Part shown: positions 51,557 to 59,204 of the stretch, one piece after another
Layout: the number at the start of each line of letters is the position of its first letter
Numbering within the stretch: position 1 is the first letter of the stretch
DNA from: Mycolicibacterium austroafricanum
Lineage (GTDB): Bacteria; Actinomycetota; Actinomycetes; Mycobacteriales; Mycobacteriaceae
Length of the DNA stretch: 64,000 nucleotides
Assembly: GCF_902705885.1 (NCBI RefSeq)
Contig: NZ_CACSIP010000031.1
Coordinates: 1 to 64,000, forward strand
Direction of reading: 5' to 3'
The notes under the pieces: generated by a model
What the model saw: only the letters and a program-made list of their open reading frames with translations
Database searches by the model: none
What the model was told of the DNA's origin: nothing
Program-made: the position numbers and the translations under genes

Positions 51557-52587
51557 GCGCCTTGAACACCGATCGGCTCGCCGCCTGGCTTGACGAGGCC
51601 GAAGTCCTGCCCGGCAGGGGCGAACCGGTTCAGACCCGCTTCCTGTCCGGCGGGACGCAGAACGTCATCTACGAGATCATCAGAGGCGGCGAACGTTGCG
51701 TCGTCCGGATGCCGCCCCCGGGCGCGCCGCCCGATCGGGACAAGGGCATTCTGCGGGAGTGGCGGATCATCGAGGCACTCGACGGAACCGACGTGCCGCA
51801 TACCGCGGCGGTTGGGGTATGTGAGGACCCCGGGGTGCTCGGTCGGCCGTTCTACCTGATGGGGTTCGTCGACGGCTGGTCTCCGATGGACACGCACGCT
51901 GTGTGGCCCGCGCCGTTCAACGATGATCTCGGCGCCCGTGCGGGTCTGAGTTATCAACTGGCCGAGGGTATTGCGTTGCTGTCAAAGGTGGACTGGAAAG
52001 CCAAGGGGTTACACGACCTGGGCCGCCCCGACGGATTCCACGAGCGTCAGGTCGACAGGTGGATCGGCTTCCTGGAGCGGATCAAGAGGCGGGACCTACC
52101 CGGCCTGGAGGTGGCCACCGATTGGCTGCGGGCACACAAGCCGCTGGACTTCATCCCGGGCCTGATGCACGGCGACTACCAGTTCGCGAACGTCATGTAC
52201 CGCCACGGCGCACCGGCGCAGTTGGCCGCCATCGTGGACTGGGAGATGGGCACGGTCGGCGACCCGAAGCTGGACCTCGGCTGGATGGTGCAGAGCTGGC
52301 CCGCGGACATTGGAGCCACGGACTCGTCCAGTGAGATGTCCTACGTCGACATGCGCGGCATGCCGTCGCGCGACCGGGTCGTCGCGCACTACGCCGAGGT
52401 GTCCGGCCGCCAAGTCGACGACCTCGACTACTATCTGGTGCTGGCGAAGTGGAAGCTGGCCATCGTGCTGGAGCAGGGTTTCCAGCGGGCCGGCGACGAC
52501 GAGAAGCTGCTGGCGTTCGGTCCCGTCGTGACCGATCTGATGGCCTCGGCCGCCGAACTGGCCGAGTCCACGGACTACCGGGGCTAG
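51553..52587 (+). CDS. APH-family kinase (ACAD10/11 kinase, LvaA-like)
   Basis: 344 aa from TTG 51553. Kinase motifs are LSGGTQNVIYEI, VVRMPPPG, catalytic HGDYQFANVMYR (Asp and Asn) and metal-binding IVDWEMGTVGDPKLDLGW. The gene is translationally coupled to the ACAD-like gene. In animals the same two domains are fused as ACAD10/ACAD11. Here they are separate. It is predicted to phosphorylate a hydroxyacyl-CoA rather than an antibiotic. Confidence 0.93.
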   Translation: MSALNTDRLAAWLDEAEVLPGRGEPVQTRFLSGGTQNVIYEIIRGGERCVVRMPPPGAPPDRDKGILREWRIIEALDGTDVPHTAAVGVCEDPGVLGRPFYLMGFVDGWSPMDTHAVWPAPFNDDLGARAGLSYQLAEGIALLSKVDWKAKGLHDLGRPDGFHERQVDRWIGFLERIKRRDLPGLEVATDWLRAHKPLDFIPGLMHGDYQFANVMYRHGAPAQLAAIVDWEMGTVGDPKLDLGWMVQSWPADIGATDSSSEMSYVDMRGMPSRDRVVAHYAEVSGRQVDDLDYYLVLAKWKLAIVLEQGFQRAGDDEKLLAFGPVVTDLMASAAELAESTDYRG

Positions 52588-52591
52588 GTCG

Positions 52592-53563
52592 ATGTCGCGT
52601 GCCGTGGTCTGCGCAGAATACGGTCCGCCGGAGGTCGTCCGCGTGCAACAGCACCCGGTGACCGCGGCCGGGACCGGTCAGGTCGGCGTGCGGGTGCAGG
52701 TGGCCGCGGTCAACTTCCCCGACGTACTTCTCGTCGCCGATTCGTACCAGATCAGCATCCCCACCCCGTTCGTACCAGGCAGCGAGTTCGCCGGCATCGT
52801 CGACGAACTCGGGCCGCAGACAACCGGTTTCGCACTCGGCGATCGGGTAACCGGGGCCGGGATGTCCGGTGCCTTCGCGGAGCGGGTGGTGGTCGATGCA
52901 GCGAGTCTGGCGCTCATCCCGGACGGTGTCGACACCGTCGCCGCGGCGGCTTCCGGCGTTGCCCACCGCACGGCGTATCACACGTTGCGGTCGGTGGCCC
53001 GGTTGCGGGCGGGAGATGAGCTCGTCGTTCTCGGGGCGGGTGGCGGCGTCGGGTTGGCGGCCGTGCAGCTGGGTGTGGCGTTGGGCGCCCGGGTGACGGC
53101 GGTTGCCTCGTCGACCGAGAAGCTGGATGCGGCAGCCGATCACGGCGCGGCCCGGACGATCAATCACCGACTCGGCGACCTTCGGTCGGCCCTGCGTGAC
53201 GCAGTTCCGCACGGTGCCGACGTCGTCGTGGATCCGGTGGGGGGCGAGCTGTCCGAGCCTGCGCTGCGCGGGTTGCGCCGCGGCGGCCGGTTCGTGACCG
53301 TCGGGTTCGCCTCGGGGGGCATCCCCCGCATCCCGCTGAACCTGGTGCTGATCAAAGGAATCCAGGTTCTGGGTTTCCAGTTCCAGGACGTCCCGCCCAC
53401 CGAGTTCGCTCGTAATGAGTCCGAGCTCCGCGACCTGCTGGTGTCCGGGCGCGTCACCCCCCACATCGACACGGTGTACCCGTTGGCCGAGGCGGCCAAG
53501 GCGCTGCGGCACGTGGCGGACGGGCGGGCCATCGGCAAGGTGCTGATCGACCCTCGAACGTGA
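52592..53563 (+). CDS. NADPH:quinone reductase-like MDR oxidoreductase
   Basis: 323 aa, zinc-free medium-chain dehydrogenase of the quinone-reductase type. It has an N-terminal GroES-like domain (VAAVNFPDVLLVADSYQI), the dinucleotide motif VLGAGGGVGLAAVQLG and the end DGRAIGKVLID. It probably reduces an enoyl-CoA or enone of the pathway. It is third in the operon behind the kinase. Its stop codon lies within the first copy of a 27-bp tandem repeat. Confidence 0.94.
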   Translation: MSRAVVCAEYGPPEVVRVQQHPVTAAGTGQVGVRVQVAAVNFPDVLLVADSYQISIPTPFVPGSEFAGIVDELGPQTTGFALGDRVTGAGMSGAFAERVVVDAASLALIPDGVDTVAAAASGVAHRTAYHTLRSVARLRAGDELVVLGAGGGVGLAAVQLGVALGARVTAVASSTEKLDAAADHGAARTINHRLGDLRSALRDAVPHGADVVVDPVGGELSEPALRGLRRGGRFVTVGFASGGIPRIPLNLVLIKGIQVLGFQFQDVPPTEFARNESELRDLLVSGRVTPHIDTVYPLAEAAKALRHVADGRAIGKVLIDPRT

Positions 53564-53682
53564 GGAGCGAAAAGGGCACCGCGGACGTGAGGAGCGAAAA
53601 GGGCACCGCGGACGTGAGGAGCGAAAAGGGCACCGCGGACGTGAGGAGCAAAAAGGGTACCGCGGACGTGAGGAGCAGGAAG
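53558..53682 (+). repeat. 27-bp tandem repeat, four copies plus a partial fifth
   Basis: The unit begins ACGTGAGGAGCGAAAAGGGC and ends ACCGCGG. Copies start at 53558, 53585, 53612, 53639 and 53666. Copies 1-3 are identical, copy 4 has two changes, and copy 5 is broken after 12 bases. The first copy contains the TGA of the quinone-reductase gene. The tract fills the space to the convergent gene at 53687. Confidence 0.95.
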
Positions 53683-53686
53683 TCTG

Positions 53687-54196
53687 TCAGCTCGCCGGGG
53701 TGAGATCCGCGGCGACCGACGGCAGCGCCGCCAGACCGCACCGGAAGGTCTCGACATCCCCGACCGCACCCGCCTGCGGGTCCGCGGTCGCGGCCAGCGC
53801 CTGGGACTTGAACGCACGGGCCGCTGCGCTCAATTGGTGTCGCACCGAGCCGACGGTGCTGTCGAGCTCGTCCGGACACCGCTCTCCCCACAGCGTCACC
53901 TCGGTCATGCCCTGGTCCAGCGCGGTGAGCACCCCGGTGCGGACACGCTCGTCGGCGGCGAACAGATCCGCGGCGACGGCGACGGTCTGCGGGTGCGGAC
54001 GGTCGGCCCACTCTTCGAGAGCTTCAGCGAGGTCGTCGATCCTCACACCGAGGATCTCCAGCGGCCGCACGTCGTCGACGTCGTACATCAGCACCGTGAC
54101 GTCCCACCCGGCCATCACCCGGTCGACGATCCACCCGCCGGCGAATCTGACCACCTCGGAGACGTCGCGGGCAACCACGTCGAGTCGGTACCTCAT
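53687..54196 (-). CDS. Conserved hypothetical protein
   Basis: 169 aa from ATG 54196, which overlaps the TetR stop as ATGA. The N-terminal half MRYRLDVVARDVSEVVRFAG and WDVTVLMYDVDDVRPLEILG has the alternating pattern of an alpha/beta fold, and the C-terminal half is helical and Ala-rich. I recognise no family. Translation is coupled to the TetR gene, so it may modify or sense the same signal. Confidence 0.75.
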   Translation of the reverse strand: MRYRLDVVARDVSEVVRFAGGWIVDRVMAGWDVTVLMYDVDDVRPLEILGVRIDDLAEALEEWADRPHPQTVAVAADLFAADERVRTGVLTALDQGMTEVTLWGERCPDELDSTVGSVRHQLSAAARAFKSQALAATADPQAGAVGDVETFRCGLAALPSVAADLTPAS

Positions 54197-54846
54197 CTCG
54201 GGGATCCGATCGAGGCTATCCCCTCCGGACTCCCTTCCGCCCGCGGCGTGAAGTCGCGGGCGAGTGCTTCGCCGTACCCCTTGAACACTTCCGCCAGAGG
54301 TATCGAAGGATCGAGCAACCATGCGGTCTCCATTCCATTGATGAAGGCGAGAATCTCGACGGCCTTGATGGCTGGGTCGAAGTCGGTGCGATAACGGCCC
54401 GCACGCTGGCCGTTCTCGATCAGTTGGGCGACGATCTTCACGGCCTCGCGCTGCCTTGTCAGCAGACGGTCGTGAAGCGGGGCGTCGGGCGCGATGTTCT
54501 CGACCAGCAGCACGGTGAACGTGCCGACCAGTTCCGGTGCCCTGTCGAAACGCTCGGCGACCCGGCAGATCTCGGCGATCAGATCTCCCGAGCGGTCGGC
54601 GTGCATGTCGTCGTCCGCGTCGCGCGCGTCGAGGACGGCGTTGAGCAGCTGCTCCTTGGATTCGAAGTGGTGCAGCAACCCCGCGGGAGTGACTCCGGCC
54701 GCCCTCGCGATCTGCGCCAGCGAGGTGTTGCGCCATCCGTGGCGCGCCAGCAACCGCTCTGCGACCTGGAGGATCCGCTGTTTGCGGTCCTCGCCCTTCG
54801 CGAGCAGCGTGGCATAGGGGCGCACCACGGCCTCCGGTCTCGTCAC
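54193..54846 (-). CDS. TetR-family transcriptional regulator
   Basis: 217 aa from GTG 54846, with GGGAG four bases upstream. The helix-turn-helix reads AERLLARHGWRNTSLAQIAR followed by AAGVTPAGLLHHFESKEQLL. The C-terminal domain ends GYGEALARDFTPRAEG. A long inverted repeat 16 bp upstream (54862-54893) is a likely autoregulatory operator. Targets are unknown. The decayed SDR genes lie just upstream on the same strand. Confidence 0.93.
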   Translation of the reverse strand: MTRPEAVVRPYATLLAKGEDRKQRILQVAERLLARHGWRNTSLAQIARAAGVTPAGLLHHFESKEQLLNAVLDARDADDDMHADRSGDLIAEICRVAERFDRAPELVGTFTVLLVENIAPDAPLHDRLLTRQREAVKIVAQLIENGQRAGRYRTDFDPAIKAVEILAFINGMETAWLLDPSIPLAEVFKGYGEALARDFTPRAEGSPEGIASIGSPR

Positions 54847-54861
54847 TGAGCTCCCTCGGTC

Positions 54862-54893
54862 AACCAACCTAGTGAACACACAGTAGGTAGGTT
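54862..54893. promoter_or_regulatory. Inverted repeat upstream of TetR gene
   Basis: AACCAACCTA (54862-54871) and TAGGTAGGTT (54884-54893) are inverted copies matching 9 of 10, with a 12-base spacer. Position just before the TetR start fits an autoregulatory operator. Confidence 0.45.
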
Positions 54894-54998
54894 TGCCGGC
54901 TGTGACAAGGGTCTCAGTAAAGAAAACCCTTGACGGCCGTTCCACCTGCGGTTTTATTGTCAGCTCGGCGCCGGCCGGCGCCTGCGGGCGGCTGCTCG

Positions 54999-55169
54999 TT
55001 ACATCACCGCACCGCCGTTGACGCCAAGAACCTGCCCTGTGATGAAGCCGGCCTCCTCGTCGACGTCGAGGACCGCCACCGAATGGCCGCGCCGCGCCAG
55101 CTCGTGGCACGTCGCCTCCCCCATGCCTGACCCGCCGCCGGTGACGACGGCGACACGTTTCGTGATCAT
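54999..55169 (-). pseudogene. SDR gene reduced to 56 codons by an internal deletion
   Basis: A complete 56-codon frame reads MITKRVAVVTGGGSGMGEAT...SVAVLDVD and then EEAGFITGQVLGVNGGAVM. The first part is the NAD-binding start and the second the extreme C-terminus of an SDR like that at 38916. About 190 residues, including Ser-Tyr-Lys, are gone, in frame. The join falls at GACGAG, present at both corresponding ends. Catalysis is impossible. It could still be translated as a mini-protein. Confidence 0.8.
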
Positions 55170-55201
55170 CTTCTCCATCTCTGCGCTCTGTCCGGCACGC
55201 C

Positions 55202-55438
55202 GCTACTTCAGACAACTGCCCAGGTCGATCGGCATGGCTACGCCGGTCACGAAACGGGAGTCGTCCGAGGCGAAGAACATCACGGCGTTGGTGATGTCCT
55301 CGGCCTCCACCCACGGCCTCGGCATGGTGTGGAACATGATGTCGGCACCTTCCTCGGCGAGTTTCAGCGCGTGGCTTCGCCCCTGTCCACAGGCGGCGCC
55401 CGTGACGAAGGCGACCTTCCTTCTACGCGTCCGGCCAT
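55202..55438 (-). pseudogene. Mycofactocin-coupled SDR pseudogene
   Basis: From ATG 55438 the pieces read MAGRVEG, then after a one-base loss VAFVTGAACGQGRSHALKLA and EEGADIM, joined to PRPWVEAEDITNAVMFFASD and a tail ending DLGSCLK before TAG at 55202. The start and end match mycofactocin-coupled SDRs such as the intact gene at 16329, but the central part is missing and the frame is broken. It lies 34 bp after the P450 at 55473 and was probably once cotranscribed with it. Confidence 0.8.
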
Positions 55439-55472
55439 CTCGGTCTCCTCAATGCTGGGTTGGTGCTCAGTG

Positions 55473-56675
55473 TTAGACGTGCGCGGGCATGCTGTCCCAG
55501 CCCCGCACCACCGACGACGACGAGAACACCGCGCTGTCGAGATCGACCTGCCAGTCGGGGAAGCGGTTCATGATCTCGTCCAACGCGACTCTGCCCTCGA
55601 TGCGTGCCAGCGCGTTGCCGAGGCAGTAGTGCGCGCCCACTCCGAACGTCAGATGCTGGCGCGGCGAGCGCTTTACGTCGAATTCTTCGGCGTCCTCGCC
55701 GAAGCGCCGTTCGTCTCGGTTGGCGGCGCCGATCAACAGGATGATCGCGCTGTCCCCGGGCACTGTCGAGCCTTGGAACTCGACGTCGCGGGTGACATAG
55801 CGGGCGGCCTGCAGTGCAGGCGGCTCGAACCTCAGCAGCTCCTCCACCGCCCCGGGTACCAGTGACCTGTCGGCAACCAACTGCCGCCGTTGATCGGGAT
55901 GCTCGGACAGCAGCTTGCCGGCCCATCCGATCAGTCGGGTAGTCGTTTCCGACCCCGCCACCGCGACGACGTTCATGAACATCAACAGCTCGTCACGGCC
56001 AAGCTTGCGGGTGGCCCCGGTTTCGTCCTCGAACTCGGCATTGAGCAGTTCGGTGGTCAGATCGTCGGCGGGATGATCGATCCGCCAGTCGACGAAGTCG
56101 GCGAACAGGGAACCGTCAGTGATCGGGCCGTCGGGGTTGTCGGTCATCTGGCCGCCCCGCTCGGTGCGCACGAACTTGTCGCCGTTCTCGGTGACGCGGT
56201 TCTGGTAGTCCTCGGGAATGCCGAACAGCTCGCTCACCACGCGCAACGGCATCACCGCCCCCAGATCCTTGACGAAGTCGAATCGGCCACCGCCGACCAA
56301 CGGATCCAGGCACTTCGCGGTGAACTCGCGGACCTTCGACTCCAAACCGTTGATCTTTCGCGGGGTGAATGCCCGGGAGAGGAGATTGCGGTGGATGTCG
56401 TGGACCGGCGGGTCCTCGAAGATCAACGAGCCCGGTGGAATCTCGATGCCCGACTTGATGATTTCGAGAACAGCACCCCGAGCCGAGCTGAAGGACTGGT
56501 GATCCACCAGCGCACGGTTGACGTCATCGAAACGGCTCACCGCATAGAAGTCGTGCTTGTCGTTGTAGTACAGGGGCGCCTCGTCCCGGAACCGCTTGAA
56601 CATCGGGTACGGGTTCGCGTTGAGCTCGGCGTCCCACGGGTCGTAGTACACCTCGTCGGTGGCGCTGGTGGTCAT
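55473..56675 (-). CDS. Cytochrome P450
   Basis: 400 aa. The haem motif is TFGVGAHYCLGNALAR (Cys351), the I-helix AVAGSETTTRL (about 238-248), and ExxR is EELLR. It follows an NTF2-like gene (66 bp) and precedes two decayed SDR genes. Unlike the other three P450s here, it has no adjacent ferredoxin, so it must borrow a redox partner. Confidence 0.95.
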   Translation of the reverse strand: MTTSATDEVYYDPWDAELNANPYPMFKRFRDEAPLYYNDKHDFYAVSRFDDVNRALVDHQSFSSARGAVLEIIKSGIEIPPGSLIFEDPPVHDIHRNLLSRAFTPRKINGLESKVREFTAKCLDPLVGGGRFDFVKDLGAVMPLRVVSELFGIPEDYQNRVTENGDKFVRTERGGQMTDNPDGPITDGSLFADFVDWRIDHPADDLTTELLNAEFEDETGATRKLGRDELLMFMNVVAVAGSETTTRLIGWAGKLLSEHPDQRRQLVADRSLVPGAVEELLRFEPPALQAARYVTRDVEFQGSTVPGDSAIILLIGAANRDERRFGEDAEEFDVKRSPRQHLTFGVGAHYCLGNALARIEGRVALDEIMNRFPDWQVDLDSAVFSSSSVVRGWDSMPAHV

Positions 56676-56676
56676 G

Positions 56677-56712
56677 GTCTTCTCTCCACGAAAGGTCTTC
56701 CCTCTACGAAAG
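56677..56712 (+). repeat. 18-bp tandem duplication at the P450 ribosome-binding site
   Basis: GTCTTCTCTCCACGAAAG (56677-56694) and GTCTTCCCTCTACGAAAG (56695-56712) match 16 of 18. On the minus strand each copy carries a purine-rich GGAGAG/AGAGGG ribosome-site-like element before the P450 ATG at 56675. Confidence 0.8.
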
Positions 56713-56741
56713 CGTGGGCGCCAAGAGGTGCCGCCGGCCGC

Positions 56742-57266
56742 TCAGAAGCTCAGGCCGTGCTTCTCGAAATGCCGCGCCAGGGCCTGCATGTACTCGTCAC
56801 CGTGGAACGGGCCTCGCGCGCCGATGGCGGCCTCCAGGAACGGCCCGTACTCCTCGTCGTTCACATAGGTCGACCAGTGCACGATCTCGGCATCCTCGTT
56901 GGTGTCGACGAAGCTGATCGAGTAGAACCCCATGACCTTGCCATCATTGACGTTGGTGCCTTCCCAGCGGTAGCGCATGACGAACCCGTTCTCAGCGGGC
57001 CAGCACTTGTAGCCGACGGGCTTCCAGTCGGGAAAAGTGATGCCGTACGCCTTGGCCTCCACTGTCGCGGCGGTATCCCAGTGCGTCGCCACGTCCTTGA
57101 GGACCAGTTCCTGATCGGCGACGAAGTAGGGCGAGGTGTAGACGGCGTCGTCGGTGAACACCCACTCGTCGTACGACTCGCCCATCTGAACCTTCTGCAA
57201 CACGTACTTATCGCGGTAGCTCTCGGCCATCCTGCGGTGCTTGGCGATGCGATCTTCCAGCTTCAT
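56742..57266 (-). CDS. NTF2-like (SnoaL-type) protein
   Basis: 174 aa. It has a cone-shaped NTF2-like fold pattern: an N-terminal helix (RMAESYRDKYVLQKVQMG), DDAVYTSPYF, then strands with Trp/Tyr such as FVMRYRWEGTNV and GFYSISFVDTN. Members act as small isomerases, hydrolases or lipid-binding subunits, and no catalytic pair can be assigned. It is divergently transcribed from the TetR gene at 57463 and is the first gene of the P450 operon. Confidence 0.88.
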   Translation of the reverse strand: MKLEDRIAKHRRMAESYRDKYVLQKVQMGESYDEWVFTDDAVYTSPYFVADQELVLKDVATHWDTAATVEAKAYGITFPDWKPVGYKCWPAENGFVMRYRWEGTNVNDGKVMGFYSISFVDTNEDAEIVHWSTYVNDEEYGPFLEAAIGARGPFHGDEYMQALARHFEKHGLSF

Positions 57267-57373
57267 TGCGGGAATCTCCTTCTGATCCGTTGGGACGCTT
57301 CATGTTCGGCGGTGTGCAGCGACAGCAATTGGCTTGAGGGATGCGAAGTGGCATAACGCTACCTGGCGCCAAT

Positions 57374-57397
57374 ATACAGCTCTGTATGTCACATACA
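57374..57397. promoter_or_regulatory. TetR operator in NTF2/TetR divergent promoter
   Basis: TGTATGT-C-ACATACA (57383-57397) is a perfect 7-1-7 palindrome overlapped on its left by ATACAG-CT-CTGTAT (57374-57387). It lies between the divergent NTF2 (57266) and TetR (57463) genes. A 13/15 match occurs at 60761. Confidence 0.7.
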
Positions 57398-57462
57398 AGA
57401 TTGAATGTAGACTTTCCGGACGTAGTCGCCGTATCGACATCACCACCTGGGAAGATGGAGCC

Positions 57463-58101
57463 GTGGCAGAACGATGGACGCGGCAGCGGCGGATGGAACA
57501 CACCCGGAGCCTGCTGCTCGATGCGGCCCAAGAGGTCTTTGCGAAACAAGGCTTCGGAGGCGCCGCTCTCGAAGACATTGCCGAGGTCGCCGGTTACACG
57601 CGTGGGGCCATCTACTCGCACTTCGGCACCAAGGAGGAACTCTTCCTCGCCGTCATCGAGCGGCACATCAATCGCTTCCTGGACAGTTTCGCAGACGTCA
57701 TCGAATCGTTCGAGAGCCTCGACACGCTCGACATCGAGAAGCTGGCCCAGCGGTGGCGTGACCTGACGATTGCCGGACCCGACAGCGCCGCGCTCGGGTA
57801 CGAGTTCTCGTTGTTCCTGCTGCGCAATCCCGATGCCAAGGAGCGCCTCACCACCCAGCGGGAGGAGGCGGTCAACTCGCTCGCGAATTACATCACCATT
57901 CACATCGACCGCTTGGGGGGCACCCTGCAGATGCCTGCCGAGACTCTCGCGCGACTGCTCATCGCCAGCAATGAGGGCATCACGATCCTTGGGCACATCG
58001 ACGGCGAGGACCTGTACGGCCCCTTCCTGCAGTTGGTGATGGCCAATATCTCGCCGAAACCCGATGTGCCCAAGCGTTCTCGGGCTCGACGAGCCGACTG
58101 A
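57463..58101 (+). CDS. TetR-family transcriptional regulator
   Basis: 212 aa from GTG 57463. The longer open frame from 57334 runs through the operator and is unlikely. The helix-turn-helix is DAAQEVFAKQGFGGAALEDI followed by AEVAGYTRGAIYSHFGTKEE. The long Ser/Leu-rich C-terminal domain fits a hydrophobic ligand. It probably binds the palindrome at 57383 and the matching one at 60761, which would give a two-operon local regulon with its own gene. Confidence 0.93.
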   Translation: MAERWTRQRRMEHTRSLLLDAAQEVFAKQGFGGAALEDIAEVAGYTRGAIYSHFGTKEELFLAVIERHINRFLDSFADVIESFESLDTLDIEKLAQRWRDLTIAGPDSAALGYEFSLFLLRNPDAKERLTTQREEAVNSLANYITIHIDRLGGTLQMPAETLARLLIASNEGITILGHIDGEDLYGPFLQLVMANISPKPDVPKRSRARRAD

Positions 58102-58123
58102 GCTGAACCGGCGCCACGGCGCG

Positions 58124-58765
58124 TCAACCTCGAGGCGCATGGCGAATGGCAGGATCGGGAAGGGCGGGACTGCCGGGCAGCGCCTGCAACCCCCAGGTAC
58201 CAAAGGCCATACCGGTCGTTGTGTAGGCTCCGACGACAAAAATGACCTCGATCGCCTGGTGCGTTCCCAGTTCGGCGACGAGTTCGTTCCATGTCGGCTC
58301 ACTCACTGTTCCTCCATCGACCAACTCCTCTGCCGCGAGTAGCACCAGTTGGTCTAATCCTTGGAAACCGCTACTCCCCTGGGGAATTCGAGCGATCTCC
58401 TCCTCCGACACACCGGCGGCGATCGCCATGCTGACGTGCTGGCCCCATTCGAATGCCGACCGGTGTTCGTTGGCCACGTAGAGGATCACCAGCTCGCGCA
58501 ACCGCGCAGGGAGTTCCCCGCGCCGAAGGAGGTATCCGTTGAACGCCAACCAGGCTTTGGCCAGCTCCGGATGCCGGACCAACAGACCGATGACCGGGAA
58601 CTTCAGCGGATCGTAGGTGTGCCCGGAGCCGGCCGCGGGCACCTTGTCGCCCTGCATGCCGAGAAGCGTTCCGAAAGCGGCGTACTCGTCCTCACCCCAC
58701 TCATCAGACGACAGCGGCTGCACTAGTCTGTCCGTCTGATCACTGGGCAATCTCGACGCCGTCAT
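58124..58765 (-). CDS. Carboxymuconolactone decarboxylase/AhpD-like protein
   Basis: 213 aa from ATG 58765, which overlaps the SnoaL-like gene by 26 bp. A start at GTG 58723 is possible. The core is RLRELVILYVANEHRSAFEW followed by GQHVSMAIAAGVSEEE, as in CMD/AhpD proteins, but without C-x2-C. It is the third gene of a Rieske operon, like the gene at 35815 at the end of the other Rieske operon, which suggests a common pathway step. Confidence 0.88.
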   Translation of the reverse strand: MTASRLPSDQTDRLVQPLSSDEWGEDEYAAFGTLLGMQGDKVPAAGSGHTYDPLKFPVIGLLVRHPELAKAWLAFNGYLLRRGELPARLRELVILYVANEHRSAFEWGQHVSMAIAAGVSEEEIARIPQGSSGFQGLDQLVLLAAEELVDGGTVSEPTWNELVAELGTHQAIEVIFVVGAYTTTGMAFGTWGLQALPGSPALPDPAIRHAPRG

Positions 58766-59204
58766 ATCCCGCGAGAAGCTCGGGACTGGGCAGCTCCATC
58801 TGGAGATAGACATCGATGTGCCGAATGCGGCCGTCGGCGGTGAACTCGTACACGCTCATCGAGTTGACCACGCTCTCGAACGTCCCGACCTTGCTGCGCT
58901 CCTCCAGTTCGAGGAACACCACCTCACCGACCTGGCTGATGCGCTTGAACGAGCACCCCCATTCGGCAGACGCGGCCCAGTTCGTCAGGAACGAGATGTA
59001 CTCCTGCCAGTTCATCACCTCTTTGAAGTTGCCCACCCGCACGAACTCGTCCACCGCCACCAGATCACCCAATGGCGCCCAGCCGTCCACACCGAAGCCC
59101 GGCTCCTTGGCGGCGTCGACCAGGTTCTCGACGACCCGGCCGTACTCAAGGACAGTCCGCTGCAGCCCCGTGTAGTCGCCGATGACGGCGTCGATCCCGC
59201 TCAT
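58740..59204 (-). CDS. SnoaL/NTF2-like protein
   Basis: 154 aa from ATG 59204 (TGATG overlap with the Rieske stop). The sequence YGRVVENLVDAAKEPGFG, NWQEYISFLTNWAASAEW and IRHIDVYLQMELPSPELL fits a SnoaL-like fold. It may be the small subunit of the Rieske oxygenase encoded immediately upstream, since ring-hydroxylating beta subunits have this fold, although it is somewhat shorter than usual. Confidence 0.88.
   Translation of the reverse strand: MSGIDAVIGDYTGLQRTVLEYGRVVENLVDAAKEPGFGVDGWAPLGDLVAVDEFVRVGNFKEVMNWQEYISFLTNWAASAEWGCSFKRISQVGEVVFLELEERSKVGTFESVVNSMSVYEFTADGRIRHIDVYLQMELPSPELLAGYDGVEIAQ

Noticed and set aside
53561..53703. Small ORF of repeated VRSEKGTAD units across the 27-bp repeat
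   Set aside because: It exists only because the repeat unit is a multiple of three. It has no ribosome site and no independent coding evidence.
54906..54932. CAAGGGT/ACCCTTG hairpin upstream of a TetR gene
   Set aside because: A 7-bp stem with a 13-base loop is too weak to call a terminator or riboswitch.
57334..57462. Upstream extension of the TetR gene
   Set aside because: It would place the operator palindrome inside the coding region and encodes a sequence unlike TetR N-termini.
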